In this document: in pieces, positions 12,315 to 23,563 of the stretch | Position numbering within the stretch: position 1 is the first letter of the stretch | Layout of the letters: the number at the start of each line of letters is the position of its first letter | Assembly (NCBI GenBank): GCA_027563935.2 | Contig: JANVAS020000203.1 | Location: 4,030,001 to 4,094,000 of the forward strand | From: Costus lasius | Lineage: Eukaryota > Streptophyta > Magnoliopsida > Zingiberales > Costaceae | Direction: 5' to 3' | DNA length: 64,000 nucleotides | The notes under the pieces: generated by a model | What the model was told of the DNA's origin: nothing | Database searches by the model: none | Seen by the model: the letters and a program-made list of their open reading frames with translations, nothing else | Made by a program: the position numbers and the translations under genes

Positions 12315-13945
12315 TGTTGGGGTATGCCCTTAAGGCTAATGTTTGAGGCCTTGGGCTGTTATCAGTATCATGTATAAACTATGTATATGTTTATAAAGGC
12401 AATTGTTGTTATTCAGATTGTTGCATTATCTGCTGCTGTATGTATACTTCTGAATAATGTCTCATTGGTGTTTCAGCTTGGCTGACATGCAGTATTGTCC
12501 TTAGTCGAGATATCTTGGTGAACATGAGACAGCCTTGATATGATTGAGACTAATATGTGTTCTAATCTTATAGGATGCTTCGAGCATGGAATAAGATTTA
12601 GACGCATAGGTGCATTGGATGTACTGGACTGACCCTACTTAGGATATTCAATTGTTTGTCACAATGTGAATAAATCCTTATAAGCAAGCAAGTGGTATAC
12701 TCCCTCTGACTTGAGATCACTTGTGTTTCTAAATGATGATTGGCATTGTTTTGAGGTAGTTCAATATCATTTGAAAGATAATGGTTAAGGATTATCTTGG
12801 ATGGTGGGCATGACTCATGTTAGGACACTGGTGATAGATATAGGATTGCCTCTCCTAGTTGGAGTGTGATGTTCTAAAGGGCCCCCTGGATGAGATGGTT
12901 GAGAAAGTATATGGCCATACCCAGATGACTATGTTCATCTGATCTAACCATTCTCATCATGTTGGAATTACAGGCTTGACAGGCTTGTCCAATAAGAACG
13001 TCCAGTGGCAAAGGGAACATGTATGCCGAGTGAATTGGATTCACACTTGTGCTATGGTTTGGGTGTAGTCTTGGAAGACTCTTTCCTTCATATCGGGAGA
13101 CAGTGATGAGTTGCTAGATACCCCTCTCTAATCATGATAACGTAAGTTATCGTTACCGACATTGAAGGAAACCCTTTGGGTCGCACAATTTGATGATATG
13201 GCTTACTTGTGTCACATCGTGTGGACTGAATTGTTCTGGTTCAGTTTAAAGGAATTTAAACTCTGATTGGAAGTGAGATCTGGTCTGATCATGTTTGATT
13301 GATTAGGGCTTGAGATCGGTAAGCTTCGATCGAGAGAATTGATGCTTGATCATAGAGATCAAGAGGGTCGAGAGATGTGTGGTTAGATCTTGAACCATTT
13401 GGTTTAAAGAGATCAAGACCATGGTGGGTTCGATTTGGTCTTTGAACCAAAAAGAATTGAACCGGTTCACTTGGTGAACGCATGGTTCAATTTGAGAGAG
13501 GAGTTATCGATGGCTTCAAGTGGAGTTAAACATGGGGTTATGGACTTACTATTTTTGGAAGCCGTTTTCTTTGAGAAAACGCCCCCACGTTCGAACGCCT
13601 ATCTCTCTCTCGCCCCCTCTCCTCTCGTGTGGATGATCTTCACGACAAGAGGAAGTTCGACCAGCAAAAGGGAGAAAGACATCTCCTCAAACACGATCTA
13701 GGACTCCTTGGATCTTTGCTAGCACAAGGAATACAAGGAAGAAGTCATCATCTTCTTGTGTGCGATTTCCTTTAGAGAAGAGCCGCTCGCCCTTTCTTCT
13801 TCCAAGTCGCCACTCGATCAATGGCAATGGTAATGCATTTTTTTTTTGGTTGCTCATATTATCTTGCCTCTCGATCCTATCAAACCTAGTTTTTCGCCTA
13901 TGCAAGATCTCCTAGATGCGCATGTGAACTAGGGTTTGACCTTCA
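12315..13945 (+). repeat. 3' LTR of T2
   Basis: 1631 bp, TGTTGGGGTATGCCC...ACCTTCA, followed by GACCT. It is about 99% identical by eye to the 5' LTR, apart from the 9-bp indel. Confidence 0.95.
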
Positions 13946-14743
13946 GACCTAACCTAGCCACCACTAAGCTTTATCTTCAAGTGCGGCTCCAAGGTCCTCC
14001 ACACCAAGGCATAGCACACAAACCATAGGGTTCGGCCAAGACCTTGATGGCTCTTCCATGCATGATGCGCCATCATGCTTGTGCCAAGAGGGATAGCTCA
14101 CGAACCCTACGGTTCGGCCAAGCCCTTACTTGCGCCACCAAGCAAGATGCGTCATCATAGTTGATGTGCCAAGATGCAAGCTCCATGAGGGATGAGCACC
14201 TAATCTTCTTTGTGCGTTTACAAAACAAAAATAAAAAGGTGGCACGCAGGCCTCACATAAATACATCATAGGCATACAAGGGGCTTGACTATGACCACAA
14301 CACGATGTACAATCATCTCATGCTTTCTATATGCTCAAGAAAACATAAAACTCCAGTTTTAGTTTCTTAGAAAACATGTCTTTCAACCTCAACGTCCGTT
14401 CACAAATCTAGGATTATTTGTTTCTTTCGGGAGTCTACAAGTGGCGCATGCATGCTCCAAGCACGCTTGCCGCCTACCCTTGCAATCCTTAACTTGCCAA
14501 GAAGTCCCACATAGTAGGTCTATCCTACATGAGTAGGGAGAAATTAATTCTCTCACATATGGGTCTATCCCACCATATGAAGAAAGCGAAAAACCAAAGA
14601 GATCGAATAGATGTCAGGAACGAAAAACTTACAATTTTTCTTACTTAGAAAAATCCATGTGCATATGCAAATTTTTGAAAAATTTCAGATGGCATGTGAG
14701 CATACAATCAAAGCTTAAAACACCATTCGAATTCGCAAGATCC
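13946..14743 (-). mobile_element. Leader of V0, part 2
   Basis: Continuation of the V0 leader after T2. On the minus strand it runs from the PBS leftwards. No credible coding frame; several short GGTTCGGCCAAG repeats occur near 14030 and 14120. The part nearest the PBS resembles the V1b leader only weakly. Confidence 0.65.
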
Positions 14744-14754
14744 CTCTGATACCA
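14744..14754 (-). other. PBS of V0 (minus strand)
   Basis: CTCTGATACCA on the plus strand, the complement of TGGTATCAGAG, one base from the LTR edge at 14756. Initiator tRNA-Met type. Confidence 0.85.
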
Positions 14755-14755
14755 C

Positions 14756-15645
14756 TGTTGGGAAACCCCGGGGATTTTAAAATTTTTACAGACAAGCACA
14801 GCGAAAGCAATCCCCGAAACAGGCCAGTCCCAAAAACTCAGAAGATTGAGTCTTGCGAGGAGATCAACACGGTGAGTAGGAGATGATACCTTGATGCAAA
14901 TTAAGTGATGCGATACAGGCACCCAAATGTGCGCCCTATATAGTCTCGCACACAGCCGAACCTCGAATCTTCTTCTTCCACGCCCGGTGCTAGCCTCGGG
15001 AAGAAGATCCACGCCTTTGGGAGACTTCCTCAATCACTTGCGCCAACTCCAGAGGAGATGCCAAGGAGAGGAGGTGGAGCTTCGTTGGAGTCCAACTCTT
15101 GAAGCACTCCACCAAGATCCGAACCGGAATCAACCGAAGCCAAAGTCCAACTTTGGAGAGGAGGGCGCCAAGGAACTTCCAAAGTTCCGAACTCACTAAA
15201 GGGAAGAGGAGAGGCAATGGGCGAACATCCCTCTCTCTCTTTCTAGGAGTGGCGACAATGGGACAAAAGGGGCAAGCATTCAAGAGTTGCGACAAAGGGG
15301 GAGGAAGGGGGTTTATATACCCATGAACAGGTGCACCTCTTCACTAGTGAAGAGGCACACCTCTTCATGAAGAGACACACCTCTTCAAGAGGTAAAACCC
15401 ATTTCGCCCACTCCAAGTGCCATGCGCCCAAGTACATTCACCCACTCCAAGTGAGAAGCTCCAAGCTTCTCACCTTAAGAAGATGTCCAACTTGGATTTG
15501 TCCACCTCAAGGAAATGCGCCAAGCTCACTCCAAGTAGCTTGCGCCATTCCATTTGGCCCATTGGCCCAAATGGCTTATTGAGCCCATTTGGCCTATTAG
15601 CCCAACTTGGTCTATTGGGCCCATTTGGCCCAAATGGCCCATTTG
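14756..15645 (-). repeat. 5' LTR of V0, truncated
   Basis: Begins on the plus strand with TGTTGGGAAACCCC, matching the V2 LTR edge TGTTCGGGAATGCC in form (an ATTTTAAAATTTT-like block follows in both). It lacks the far end (...ACCAACA) and stops near 15645, where unrelated sequence begins. On the minus strand TATATAAACC near 15310-15320 may be a TATA box. The first-exon ATG of family V appears as ATC here, with a donor-like GGTATC retained, so expression is probably lost. Confidence 0.65.
15336..15392. repeat. Cluster of three palindromes in the V0 LTR
   Basis: A perfect 20-bp palindrome centred on ACTAGT (15336-15355), a 14-bp palindrome CTCTTCATGAAGAG (15361-15374) and a hairpin CCTCTT-C-AAGAGG (15380-15392). 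All use the same CTCTTC arm. They probably arose by local duplication; no function is visible. Confidence 0.7.
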
Positions 15646-17128
15646 ATGGAGGCAGTAGCCCTATTCTGAGGAGATCTATTCGGGCTCGAAGGAAACCTCT
15701 TCGATATGGGTTCCCTTAGGGTCCTCTTCTCGCATTGCATGTAGGTTAGTTTACCTTCCAATAAAGTCATGCATCATGTAGTCATTTCTGGCAATTCCAA
15801 ATGTAGTAGGTTGTGCATTGTAATGCATGAAGCTCTTATGTAACCTTGCATCATGGTAGAATAGTGCATCCTTGCATTTGTTACTTTTTTGGCAGGTCAA
15901 TTAAGCTAAAGGTCAGCTCAAGATCCACTCAAAAGTCAGCTCAAGTTGCACTCAAACAAGTTCAGCCTAAGAAGGAAAGAAGGCTTCAAAGTCCAAGTTC
16001 AACCCAAGCCATGGATGAACTCACTTGCCATTTCAGTTTCCTCATTTGATTAGGCGCTTCTTCAATGAATCAATCAGCCACATCAACCATCCAACCTTGG
16101 ATATGCGCCAACACATCAGCCAAGCAAAGAAAGAATTCAAAGTGAATCCCAATTTAGATCCACAATCAAAGGGATCCTTTAATGAAAACTTCCATCAATG
16201 CTTTGCCGCCCAAGATCTTATGGAAGGAATTCAAATTTCAAATTCCTCTTTCATGCGCTCACAACCAGAAAGGAAGGAGGCCATCTCATCTACAACAAGG
16301 AATCCATTCGAATTTCAAAGAATTTCCAATGAAGCTTCACCAAAAAAAGGAAGAATCCACACCTTTAATTGCATTCACACTTTGGATTAAATGTTGATTT
16401 TTCTCTCCATGTTTGTAATAGGCACCTAGGGGCAAAAGACCACCTTGCCCTAACCTTCACCTCGCCTATAAATGTAACCCCTCTCGCATGTATTCTCTAA
16501 TTTTGGATGAAATAATATTGCCTATTAGTTTCCTAGGTTAATTACTTGTGTTAGTATTAAGAATTCTCCCTTTAGCCGAGCTTTCATCTTCTTCCTCCCC
16601 ATCGAGACTCCAAGAAGGACTCCTCCTCTTCTTAAGTGCGCAATCTTAAGGAGTACACCTCTTCATCCTCGGTTTGGAGCAAGAAGAAGACACCTCTTCC
16701 TCGGCATCATGGAGTCTTCATCCTATTTGGCTAAGTCTCTCTCCCTAGTCTTCTCTCTTTGTTTCAAGAACATCTTCCTACACTAATCTTGAGTTTCTCT
16801 TTTTATTCTTGAAGCTTGCGCAAGGAGTGGACTAGGAAGGGGCGCGCCCCCTTCTTCTTCTCCCTCCCCCTTCTCTTTAGTAAACCTAGGATTAGCAAGG
16901 GAACTTGTGAGGCTTAACCTCACCCCTTGATCTTTCTTCTGTATTAAAATCCGTGACCTATACGAATCTTCTATGATTGCTTGTAAGCTCCACCCTACAC
17001 CTTCCATCAGAGTTGGACCGGTGAAGATCAGGAAGTACAGTCCTTCTATTCTCAAGGACTACTTTGTAAGTTTACTTCCAGCAGTTTACTTTCAGCATTT
17101 ACAACTTTCTTTAGTTTAATCCTCGGAT
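15646..17128. other. Unassigned 1.5-kb block between V0 LTR and V1 leader
   Basis: Matches nothing else in the window. At 15646-15720 a scrap on + reads GGSSPILRRSIRARRKPLRYGFP and then a stop; it resembles the basic integrase-RT linker of copia elements (compare RRSGRIRRQPERYDG in T1). Farther on are a CTCAAGTC-rich stretch (15900-15980) and a promoter-like CCTATAAATG with A-rich downstream sequence (16465-16530), as in an LTR. Pyrimidine-rich, CTTCTTC-laden sequence follows to 17000. No PBS or TSD was found. It may be a truncated LTR element or a rearrangement product. Confidence 0.35.
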
Positions 17129-17632
17129 TTTCCCACCCTCGTAGGACACACCCACTTATCTTTAGAAGGTGTGTGGTGACAATGATTTCCCCAGTCCAGT
17201 TTTAACCCGGGCGTGCCTTCGCAAGGAAATTTGTTGGCCCTGGGCATAACGGTTAGGACCAGACTTGACTAGTTTTTCATATGTCATTGACATGATGAAT
17301 TACTAGAGGCAGCTGTTGAGAGGATAGGGTTTTGTGTTGTATCCAGCCCTCGCTGGACACAAGGCGCCTAGTCTGTCTCAACTAAGAGGAATTGTGCATG
17401 GCACAATTGGCTGGCATGCCTACCTAAGGAAGCATGAGACTCTCTGTGCATCTCAACTCACCCTCGTGAGTCGCGGATACCTTATGTGAAATTAGGATCC
17501 TACTCACCTATTTCCATGTTGAGTTAGAGAGTTCTCAACTTGTTTTGGAAGTAGTGGGAGCATAGCATTTAATTTAAAGTCCTTATTAAATGCTTTATCA
17601 TTGTACTTACTTTACTTATTTGCTTATTGTAG
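17129..17632 (+). mobile_element. Leader of V1, truncated at its left end
   Basis: Nearly identical to 63119-63622 in V1b. It starts abruptly at TTTCCCACCCTCG, so the 5' LTR, PBS and first half of the leader are missing. Hairpins are at 17132-17145 (now mispaired, GTAGG), 17343-17356 and 17456-17471. It ends with the acceptor-like TTTGCTTATTGTAG before gag. Confidence 0.8.
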
Positions 17633-18196
17633 AAGGCATCTCCTGATCTAAGATTGAAACTTTATAAACATAAACTGGATGGGACAAATTGGACAAAATG
17701 GTTCAAGATTTTGTCCAAGATACTGAAACAAGAAAATAAGGTGCATCTTCTTGAAAGACCTCCATCCCAGCCTAGTGTGTATTTCACTAATGACTGGGAG
17801 TGGAATGTCTATCTTGAACATTGTGAAGATAACGAACAGTACACTGCTCTTGTCTTAGAGTGCATGACCCCAGAGGTCAAGGTTGAATGTGATGAGATGG
17901 GGATCTATGATCTAATCATACATCTCAAAGGTCTCTTCACACCATGCTCTATAGACAATGATCAGGAGAGTTCTGTTGGATCTTCAGAATGTGTGCCTGA
18001 ATCTGAGAAAGACCATGGTTCTGTATCTTCGAAGCTAATACTTCGGAAGACTGGGAATGCATGGGTATTTCGAAGAAGATTGATGGCCAAGAAGAGCATG
18101 GCAAAGAGGAAGGGATGTAATCCATCCGCTTCAGGTATTGTGTTACCGAGGTATTTTGTCTACTTCTTATTCATGGGTACTGGGTACCGTATGTGA
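17633..18196 (+). pseudogene. Truncated gag of V1
   Basis: Open from the predicted acceptor (AAG-GCA-TCT...) to TGA at 18194-18196, 187 codons. The start matches copia Gag: KLDGTNWTKWFKILSKILKQENKVHLLE aligns in pattern with FSDWFGHLKIVLKAERKLYVLE of T5, and LVLECMTPEVK with LMLASMTPELQ. After LIIHLKGLF the frame jumps to a short Ser- and basic-rich tail, so the C-terminal half of Gag and the zinc knuckle are gone. There is no ATG at the frame start; an LTR first exon would supply one. V2 has the same truncated form, so the deletion predates both insertions. Confidence 0.75.
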
Positions 18197-19878
18197 GGCT
18201 CACATATGTTTTACATGTGCAGGAGCTCAAAAGAAGTAGGATGAAGAGGCTTGATGGGATCGACTCTCGGGTCAGGCACGGAGCATTGGATGCTGCTGTT
18301 GATATCATCTCACTGCCTTGAAGACTTTATATAGAACTTTGCTATTATGTATCAGCTTATGTATTAGAACATCATTCCTTTTGGAAAGGACTTCAGTTTG
18401 AAATAATAAATAATACTTTTCTTTAATCTGAGATGTTCTATTGAAGTGATACAATTGACAATAGTCTGTGGTTCTATATGTGACACAAGATCAGATCTAA
18501 TGATTCAATCCTCATATAGCATTGTCTCTTGAACCATAGAACAATGGTCACATCCAAAGGTCCATAGGACTATTGGGATCATTGTCCTTTCAGGATTATG
18601 ATACATGTGAGCCTAGTTCAAAGGAACAAAGTGACAGATGCTGCCTTCACCGAAAAGGGTGGAAAGAGTAGTGACTTGTTGGATCTATTACATAGCAATG
18701 TAAGTGGACCCATGTAAACAAGCACTAAGAGGAGTTATATACTTCATTAGGTGTGGGTATGCCTTACGCAACCCAAGAACTTTGGAAAAATCCAAGAAGT
18801 TCACAAATGAAGTATTGAGTCAAATTGAAGGATCTATTAAAACACCTTGATTGGATCAAGATGATTAGTGGAGAATTTGATGACTGTCCTAAGAAGTGTG
18901 GAGTTATCTCACAGCTTACTTAGTGCACCACTGTGTGGTGAATTTCAAAGAAAGATAAAGGAACACATTGGATGTGGTTCCATCTTCGAATGGTCATGCA
19001 AATATACTACTATGATGCTATGCAAACAGATGTACTGTCACTCCATAAGAAAATGTCTAAGTTAACTTTTGAGTTGCGAACTGCAAATATCTCATTTCTT
19101 CAATGGAATTGGGACTGTAATGTGCAGTGATTCAAAAGTATGTGTTTGTGGTGCACTATAGAGAGCTAATTCTATCCCAAGGAGAACAAATTATTTGTTG
19201 CTTAAAGAACTGTCTTTCTTGAGAAAGTATTTCTTTTGAAAGAAGCTAGTGGGAGTAGATCTGATTTGGACAAGGTCCAGAATCAACCACAATATAATTA
19301 GACACAGATGGAGAGCAAAATCTCACATACAGGTTGAAAGTCAGCCTGAGGTTCAAGTAACACAGGAACAACATAAGTCTGGATCGATTCGATATGCTGG
19401 GCATGACAAATTTTTCCATCAAGCATGAACCTAAGACTTATGAGGAAATGGAAGCGGTCGGTGAACCAGATTCCAAGAAATGGCTAAGGGCCATAAGAAC
19501 CATAATGGACTCCATGTCTGCTAGTCAAGTCTGGGACTTGGATGAGCTGCCAAAAAGGGGTAATTCCCACAGGCTATAAATAAATCTTCTAGGAAGATGG
19601 ACATGGAAGGTAACATTGTTACTTTAGAAGGGAAGCTAGTGAATAATGATTTCAGGCAAATCCACTGGGTGGATAATGATGAAATTTTCACCAATAGCTG
19701 AGCTTTAAGTCCATTAGGAATCTGCTTGTTATAATTGAATGATCAATTATGGCATGTTGTTATGACAACGGCTTTTCTTGCATGGACATCTGAAAAGATT
19801 TCTATAAGGAAATAGCCAAAAGGTTCTCATATCAAGGCCATATAGATATGCATGATATTTCGCAAGCATGGTTGAAAA
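18197..19878 (+). pseudogene. Decayed pol of V1, 5' part (protease remnant, integrase, start of RT)
   Basis: Scattered copia matches in several frames with many stops: a short protease-end remnant, GAG-pre-integrase and integrase scraps (TDAAFTEK, SSDLLDLLHSNVSGPM, KKCGVISQL), then the RT start (TYEEMEAVGEPDSKKW, IMDSMSASQVWDL, close to AEMDSMSDNQVWDL in family T). V2 copies the same lesions at the same places. The remnant stops at the GAAAA target site where V2 inserted and resumes at 58849. Confidence 0.75.
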
Positions 19879-20664
19879 TGTTAGGAAATGCCGGGTGTAA
19901 TTTTAAAATTTTGCAGTCCCAGGACGCAGCGGAAGAAGTATTACACCCGAAACACATTCCTTTCCCAAGGATCCTTGCGAGTGAGAGAACACAAGGATGT
20001 GTTAGGGTTAGTACCTTTATTGCTTGTTTAGATGTCGTAGCCATGTTGAAGGCGCCCAAGTGTTCGTCCTCTACAAGTATCCACGCGTCGACTCCTTGAT
20101 CGTTGCTCCCTTCCACGCTCGGTGCTAGCCTCGGGAAGAGAATCAAGCCTTCACTTCCACTTGTGCCACCTTCAAGAGAAGTTGCGCCAAGGAGGGGATA
20201 GGGAAGATGATGCCGCCAAGGACTTCCCTCTTCTTCTTTGCTTGCGCCACCTCCAAGGTGCGCCTATGGCCAAGGGACGATGAGGGCTTGTGACAAGAAG
20301 ATGCGACCAAGCACAAAGAATCCTTGCGCCAAAGAAGAGAGGAAGAGGAAGAACTTGCGGCTCCAAGGAAGAAGTTTGCACCACCTTGTTGTCGCCCTTT
20401 GCTTTGCTCTCTTTCCCTTCTATGTGTGTTCACGCCTCCTTAAAGTCCAACCATGGAAGGGGCGGTAAGGGGTCCTATAAATAGGACAAGAGGCGGCAAG
20501 GCAATGGCTAAGATCATGCCAAGTGGGCGGCTAGGATAAAGGGGTCTTGAAGTAAGGAAAGTCTCCAAGACTTTACCATAAACCTCATTCAACCTATCCT
20601 AATTTGCCCAATGGCCATATCAGCCCAAGACATGCCTTAGATGCATGCATTCCATCCAAGGGAA
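19879..20664 (-). repeat. 3' LTR of V2, left segment
   Basis: Starts TGTTAGGAAATGCCGGG on +. Continues at 41277 after T3. It includes, on minus, the 10-codon first exon found in family V. On + there is a canonical-looking CTATAAATAGG near 20475 that is nearly palindromic, so its direction is unclear. Confidence 0.92.
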
Positions 20665-21764
20665 TGTTGGGATATGCCCTTAAGGCTAATGTTTGAGGCC
20701 TTGGATTGTTATCAGTATCATGTATAAACTCTATGTTTATAAAGGCAATGGTTGTTATTCTGGTTGTTACATTATCTGCTGCCATATGTATACTTCTGAA
20801 TAATGTCTCAATGCTGTTCAGCTTGGCTGACATGCAGTATTGTCCTTAGTTGAGATATCTTGGTGAACATGAGACAGCCTTGATATGATTGAGACTAATA
20901 TGTGTTCTAATCTTATAGGATGCTTTGAGCATGGAATAAGATGTAGCTCATAGGTACATTGGATGTACTGGACAGACCCTACTTAGGATATTCAATTGCT
21001 TGTCACAATGTGAATAATCCTGATATGCAAACAAGTGGCATATTTCCTCTGACTTGAGATCACTTGTGTTTCTAAATGATGATTGGCATTGTTTTGAGTT
21101 AGTTCAATATCATTTGAAACATAATGGTTATAGACTATCTTGGATAATGAGCATGAGTCATGTTAGGGCACTAGTGATAGATATAGGATTGCCGTCTCCT
21201 TGTTTGGAGTGTGATGTTCTGAAGGGGCCCCCTGGATGAGATGATTGAGAAAGTGTATGGCCATACCCAGATGACTATGTTCATCTGATCTAATCATTCT
21301 CATCATATTGGAATTACAGGCTTGACACGCTTGTCCAATAAGAACATCCAGTGGCAAAGGAAACACATATGTCAAGTGACTTGGGTTCTCTCGTCGCCAT
21401 CTTCTCCTCTCTCGACCTCTCTCGTGTCGTGTGGTGAGACTTCACGCAAAGGAGAAGAGAACAAAACCAAGAGACATCTCTCATCTCCTTCACGAAGGGA
21501 AACCTTGAAGCTTTGCTAGCACAAAGACGCCAAGGGAGTAGTCATCTTCACCTTGTGTGCGTCACCTTTGGAGGAGAGCCGCTCGCCCTCTTCTTCCAAG
21601 TCGCCATCCAAGCAATGGCAATGGTATGATCCTTGTGTTGATCTATACAATCTTCAAGTTGATTATATGACATGCAAACCGATCTTAGAAATCCTATGAT
21701 TCCGCCCATGCAAATTTTAGAAGTGCATGCTGTCTAGGGTTTTCCCCCCCTTTAGGGACTTTCA
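20665..21764 (+). repeat. 5' LTR of T3 with 573-bp deletion
   Basis: 1100 bp against 1673 bp for the 3' LTR. The missing part corresponds to about 40323-40894; the junction at 21386 shares TTC with both edges, which suggests a microhomology deletion. TATA-like TATAAAG at 20738-20744; mini-exon ATG-GCA-ATG at 21615-21623, then GTATGA. Confidence 0.92.
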
Positions 21765-23563
21765 ATTGGTATCATAGCAAGGTTTGGTATGTCTACATGA
21801 TTGCTTAATGTGTGATCCATGAGTAGATCTAAATTTTATCATCATGCGAAACTACATGCTAGTTTGCGAAAATAGATGTATGTTTTACATTTAGCGCATG
21901 TATGATGTTTATTGTTGGCGCATGATGAATGTTATTTTTATCAAAACTTATAACAACTTGCGCGCATCCATTTAGATCTAAGCGCCTACTTTAAAACTTA
22001 GACGGGTTATTAGGGTTGAAGTCATCGTCCTGTCAAGACCCAACAGTCTGATCAGACTATCTGATAGCCTAGATGGGTCGACCAGATGGCACCTATGCGC
22101 AAGCATGAGGTGGCTATAGGTCGACTGCAGAAAGGCGTGTACCGATGTCTGATGGAGGCAACCTATGAACGCTCATGAATAAGGCCCGGGGTCATACCCG
22201 CTTGCCAGAATTCATGAGGGACGTTCAGCCCTTATCGCATGCATTGTTGACCATGAGGTCGACTCAAGTCAGTTAAGACTTGGTGCATGCAAGGGCAGTG
22301 GGTCTGACTAGGTCTGATGAGTGGATCCCTATTAATGGACCGTTGTAAGGTAGTAGGGCACATAAGGAAATAAAATTTATGCCAATGGGATTTTCGAAAA
22401 TTTTATTTTCTTGATTGGATCACATGAAGTTTGTATAACATGAATGATTGTCTATTTAATCTTATGTGGGCTGCCCAATTTTAATGTGTGCTGTGCTGGG
22501 GCCTGCGTGCCTGGATGTATATTGTAAATTATTATTGTGATCTGCGCATCACATTTTAATTAATTTATAAAGTGTAATTGACCTGCGTGTCAATCATGTC
22601 TAGATAGATTAAATTGTAATTTAATCAGACATGAGCACAGAGCACACATGGTAGAGGCGCATGCAGCAAGTGGCTTCACCAGAGGGAGGTCTAGGGTTCG
22701 ACTCTAGGACAGGCGCATTCTACCTGGTGGGTGCATCTCAGCTGCAAAAGGCGCTTGGGCCCGGGTTGGGCCAGATGAAATGCTAAAGACCCATCAAGAG
22801 CTCAAGTGAAGACTTAAGTTAATTTAAGGTCTAACTTAGGCTTAATGGGCTTTTACCACATAAGATCATCATGCTTTCTATTTACTATTTAAGTAAATTT
22901 AATAACTGCATGGTTTATTCTTCTGCTATCACCATAGGATTTGTATGATAGTTAAGAAGATAAAAGGACTGTTAAAATCCAACGTTAAATATCAAGCACG
23001 ATAGCCTTCTGACGCGAAACCTCACTGTTCTGACTATCGTTGGGGCCGTGTTGTACCCACTCAGTGGGCACGCCCATCTATCTTCAGACGGTGTGTGATT
23101 ACACCTGCGTGTTACAGAGAAGGGATTTATCGCTTCTCGTTGCTCAATATAGCACGTGGTGGTCCAGGGAGTAGGTCGGGTAAGCTTGACCATGTAGGCT
23201 ACATATTGAGCATATGGTAGCTATATGGAGGCAGCCATCTGTGGGATCAGAGACTGTGTTGTACCAACTCAGTTGGCACAGTCTGTTGGATTGCCCAGAT
23301 GAAGGGGAATCGCACGCGTTGGCGATTGGCAGGGATTGCCTACCAGAGATTAGTGCTTGTACTCTCTGTGCATCTTATCTCGCCTGAGCGGGACGCGGAG
23401 ACCAAGTATGAAATCTGGATCCTATCTCACTAAAAGAGTTTTACTCTTTCGGACTGTTTTACTGGATTTTTCAGTCAGATAAAATAGTGAGAAAAGAATC
23501 ATTCTTAAGTCCTGGATTGATTCTAACATTGATACTGACCTTGCTGTTCTTGCATTGTTGTAG
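21624..23563 (+). other. Predicted leader intron of T3
   Basis: Donor GTATGA at 21624, acceptor ...TTGCATTGTTGTAG ending 23563. Joining gives ATG-GCA-ATG-ATT-CCT-GCA..., in frame with gag. T3 has ACA where T5 has the gag ATG. Hairpins at 23056-23068, 23252-23283 and 23379-23392; the TTCGA hairpin at 22691-22707. Confidence 0.55.
21767..21778 (+). other. PBS of T3
   Basis: TGGTATCATAGC, two bases after the LTR; one mismatch (T for G) to the initiator tRNA-Met type site in the other copies. Confidence 0.85.

Larger units (their letters stand above)
4974..13945 (+). mobile_element. Complete copia element T2 (family T)
   Basis: 8972 bp bounded by two LTRs and by the 5-bp duplication GACCT (4969-4973 and 13946-13950). 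Order: 5' LTR, PBS, 1.9-kb leader, gag-pro-int-RT-RH, polypurine tract, 3' LTR. The LTRs differ by roughly fifteen substitutions plus one 9-bp indel by eye, so this is an older insertion than T4 or T5. Two in-frame stops make it non-autonomous today. The target was the leader of V0, whose two halves join exactly once a single GACCT is kept. Confidence 0.96.

Noticed and set aside
16783..17055. Minus-strand frame of 90 residues in the unassigned block
   Set aside because: Low-complexity acidic stretch from pyrimidine-rich DNA; no recognisable domain.
19394..19579. Short host gene ending in a conserved acidic segment
   Set aside because: The sequence matches the RT start of copia pol (IMDSMSASQVWDL) and is part of V1.
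20172..20484. Overlapping frames in the V2 LTR, repeated at 56907-57219
   Set aside because: Present twice because both are LTR copies; Arg/Lys- and Ser-rich composition from CTTCTTC repeats.
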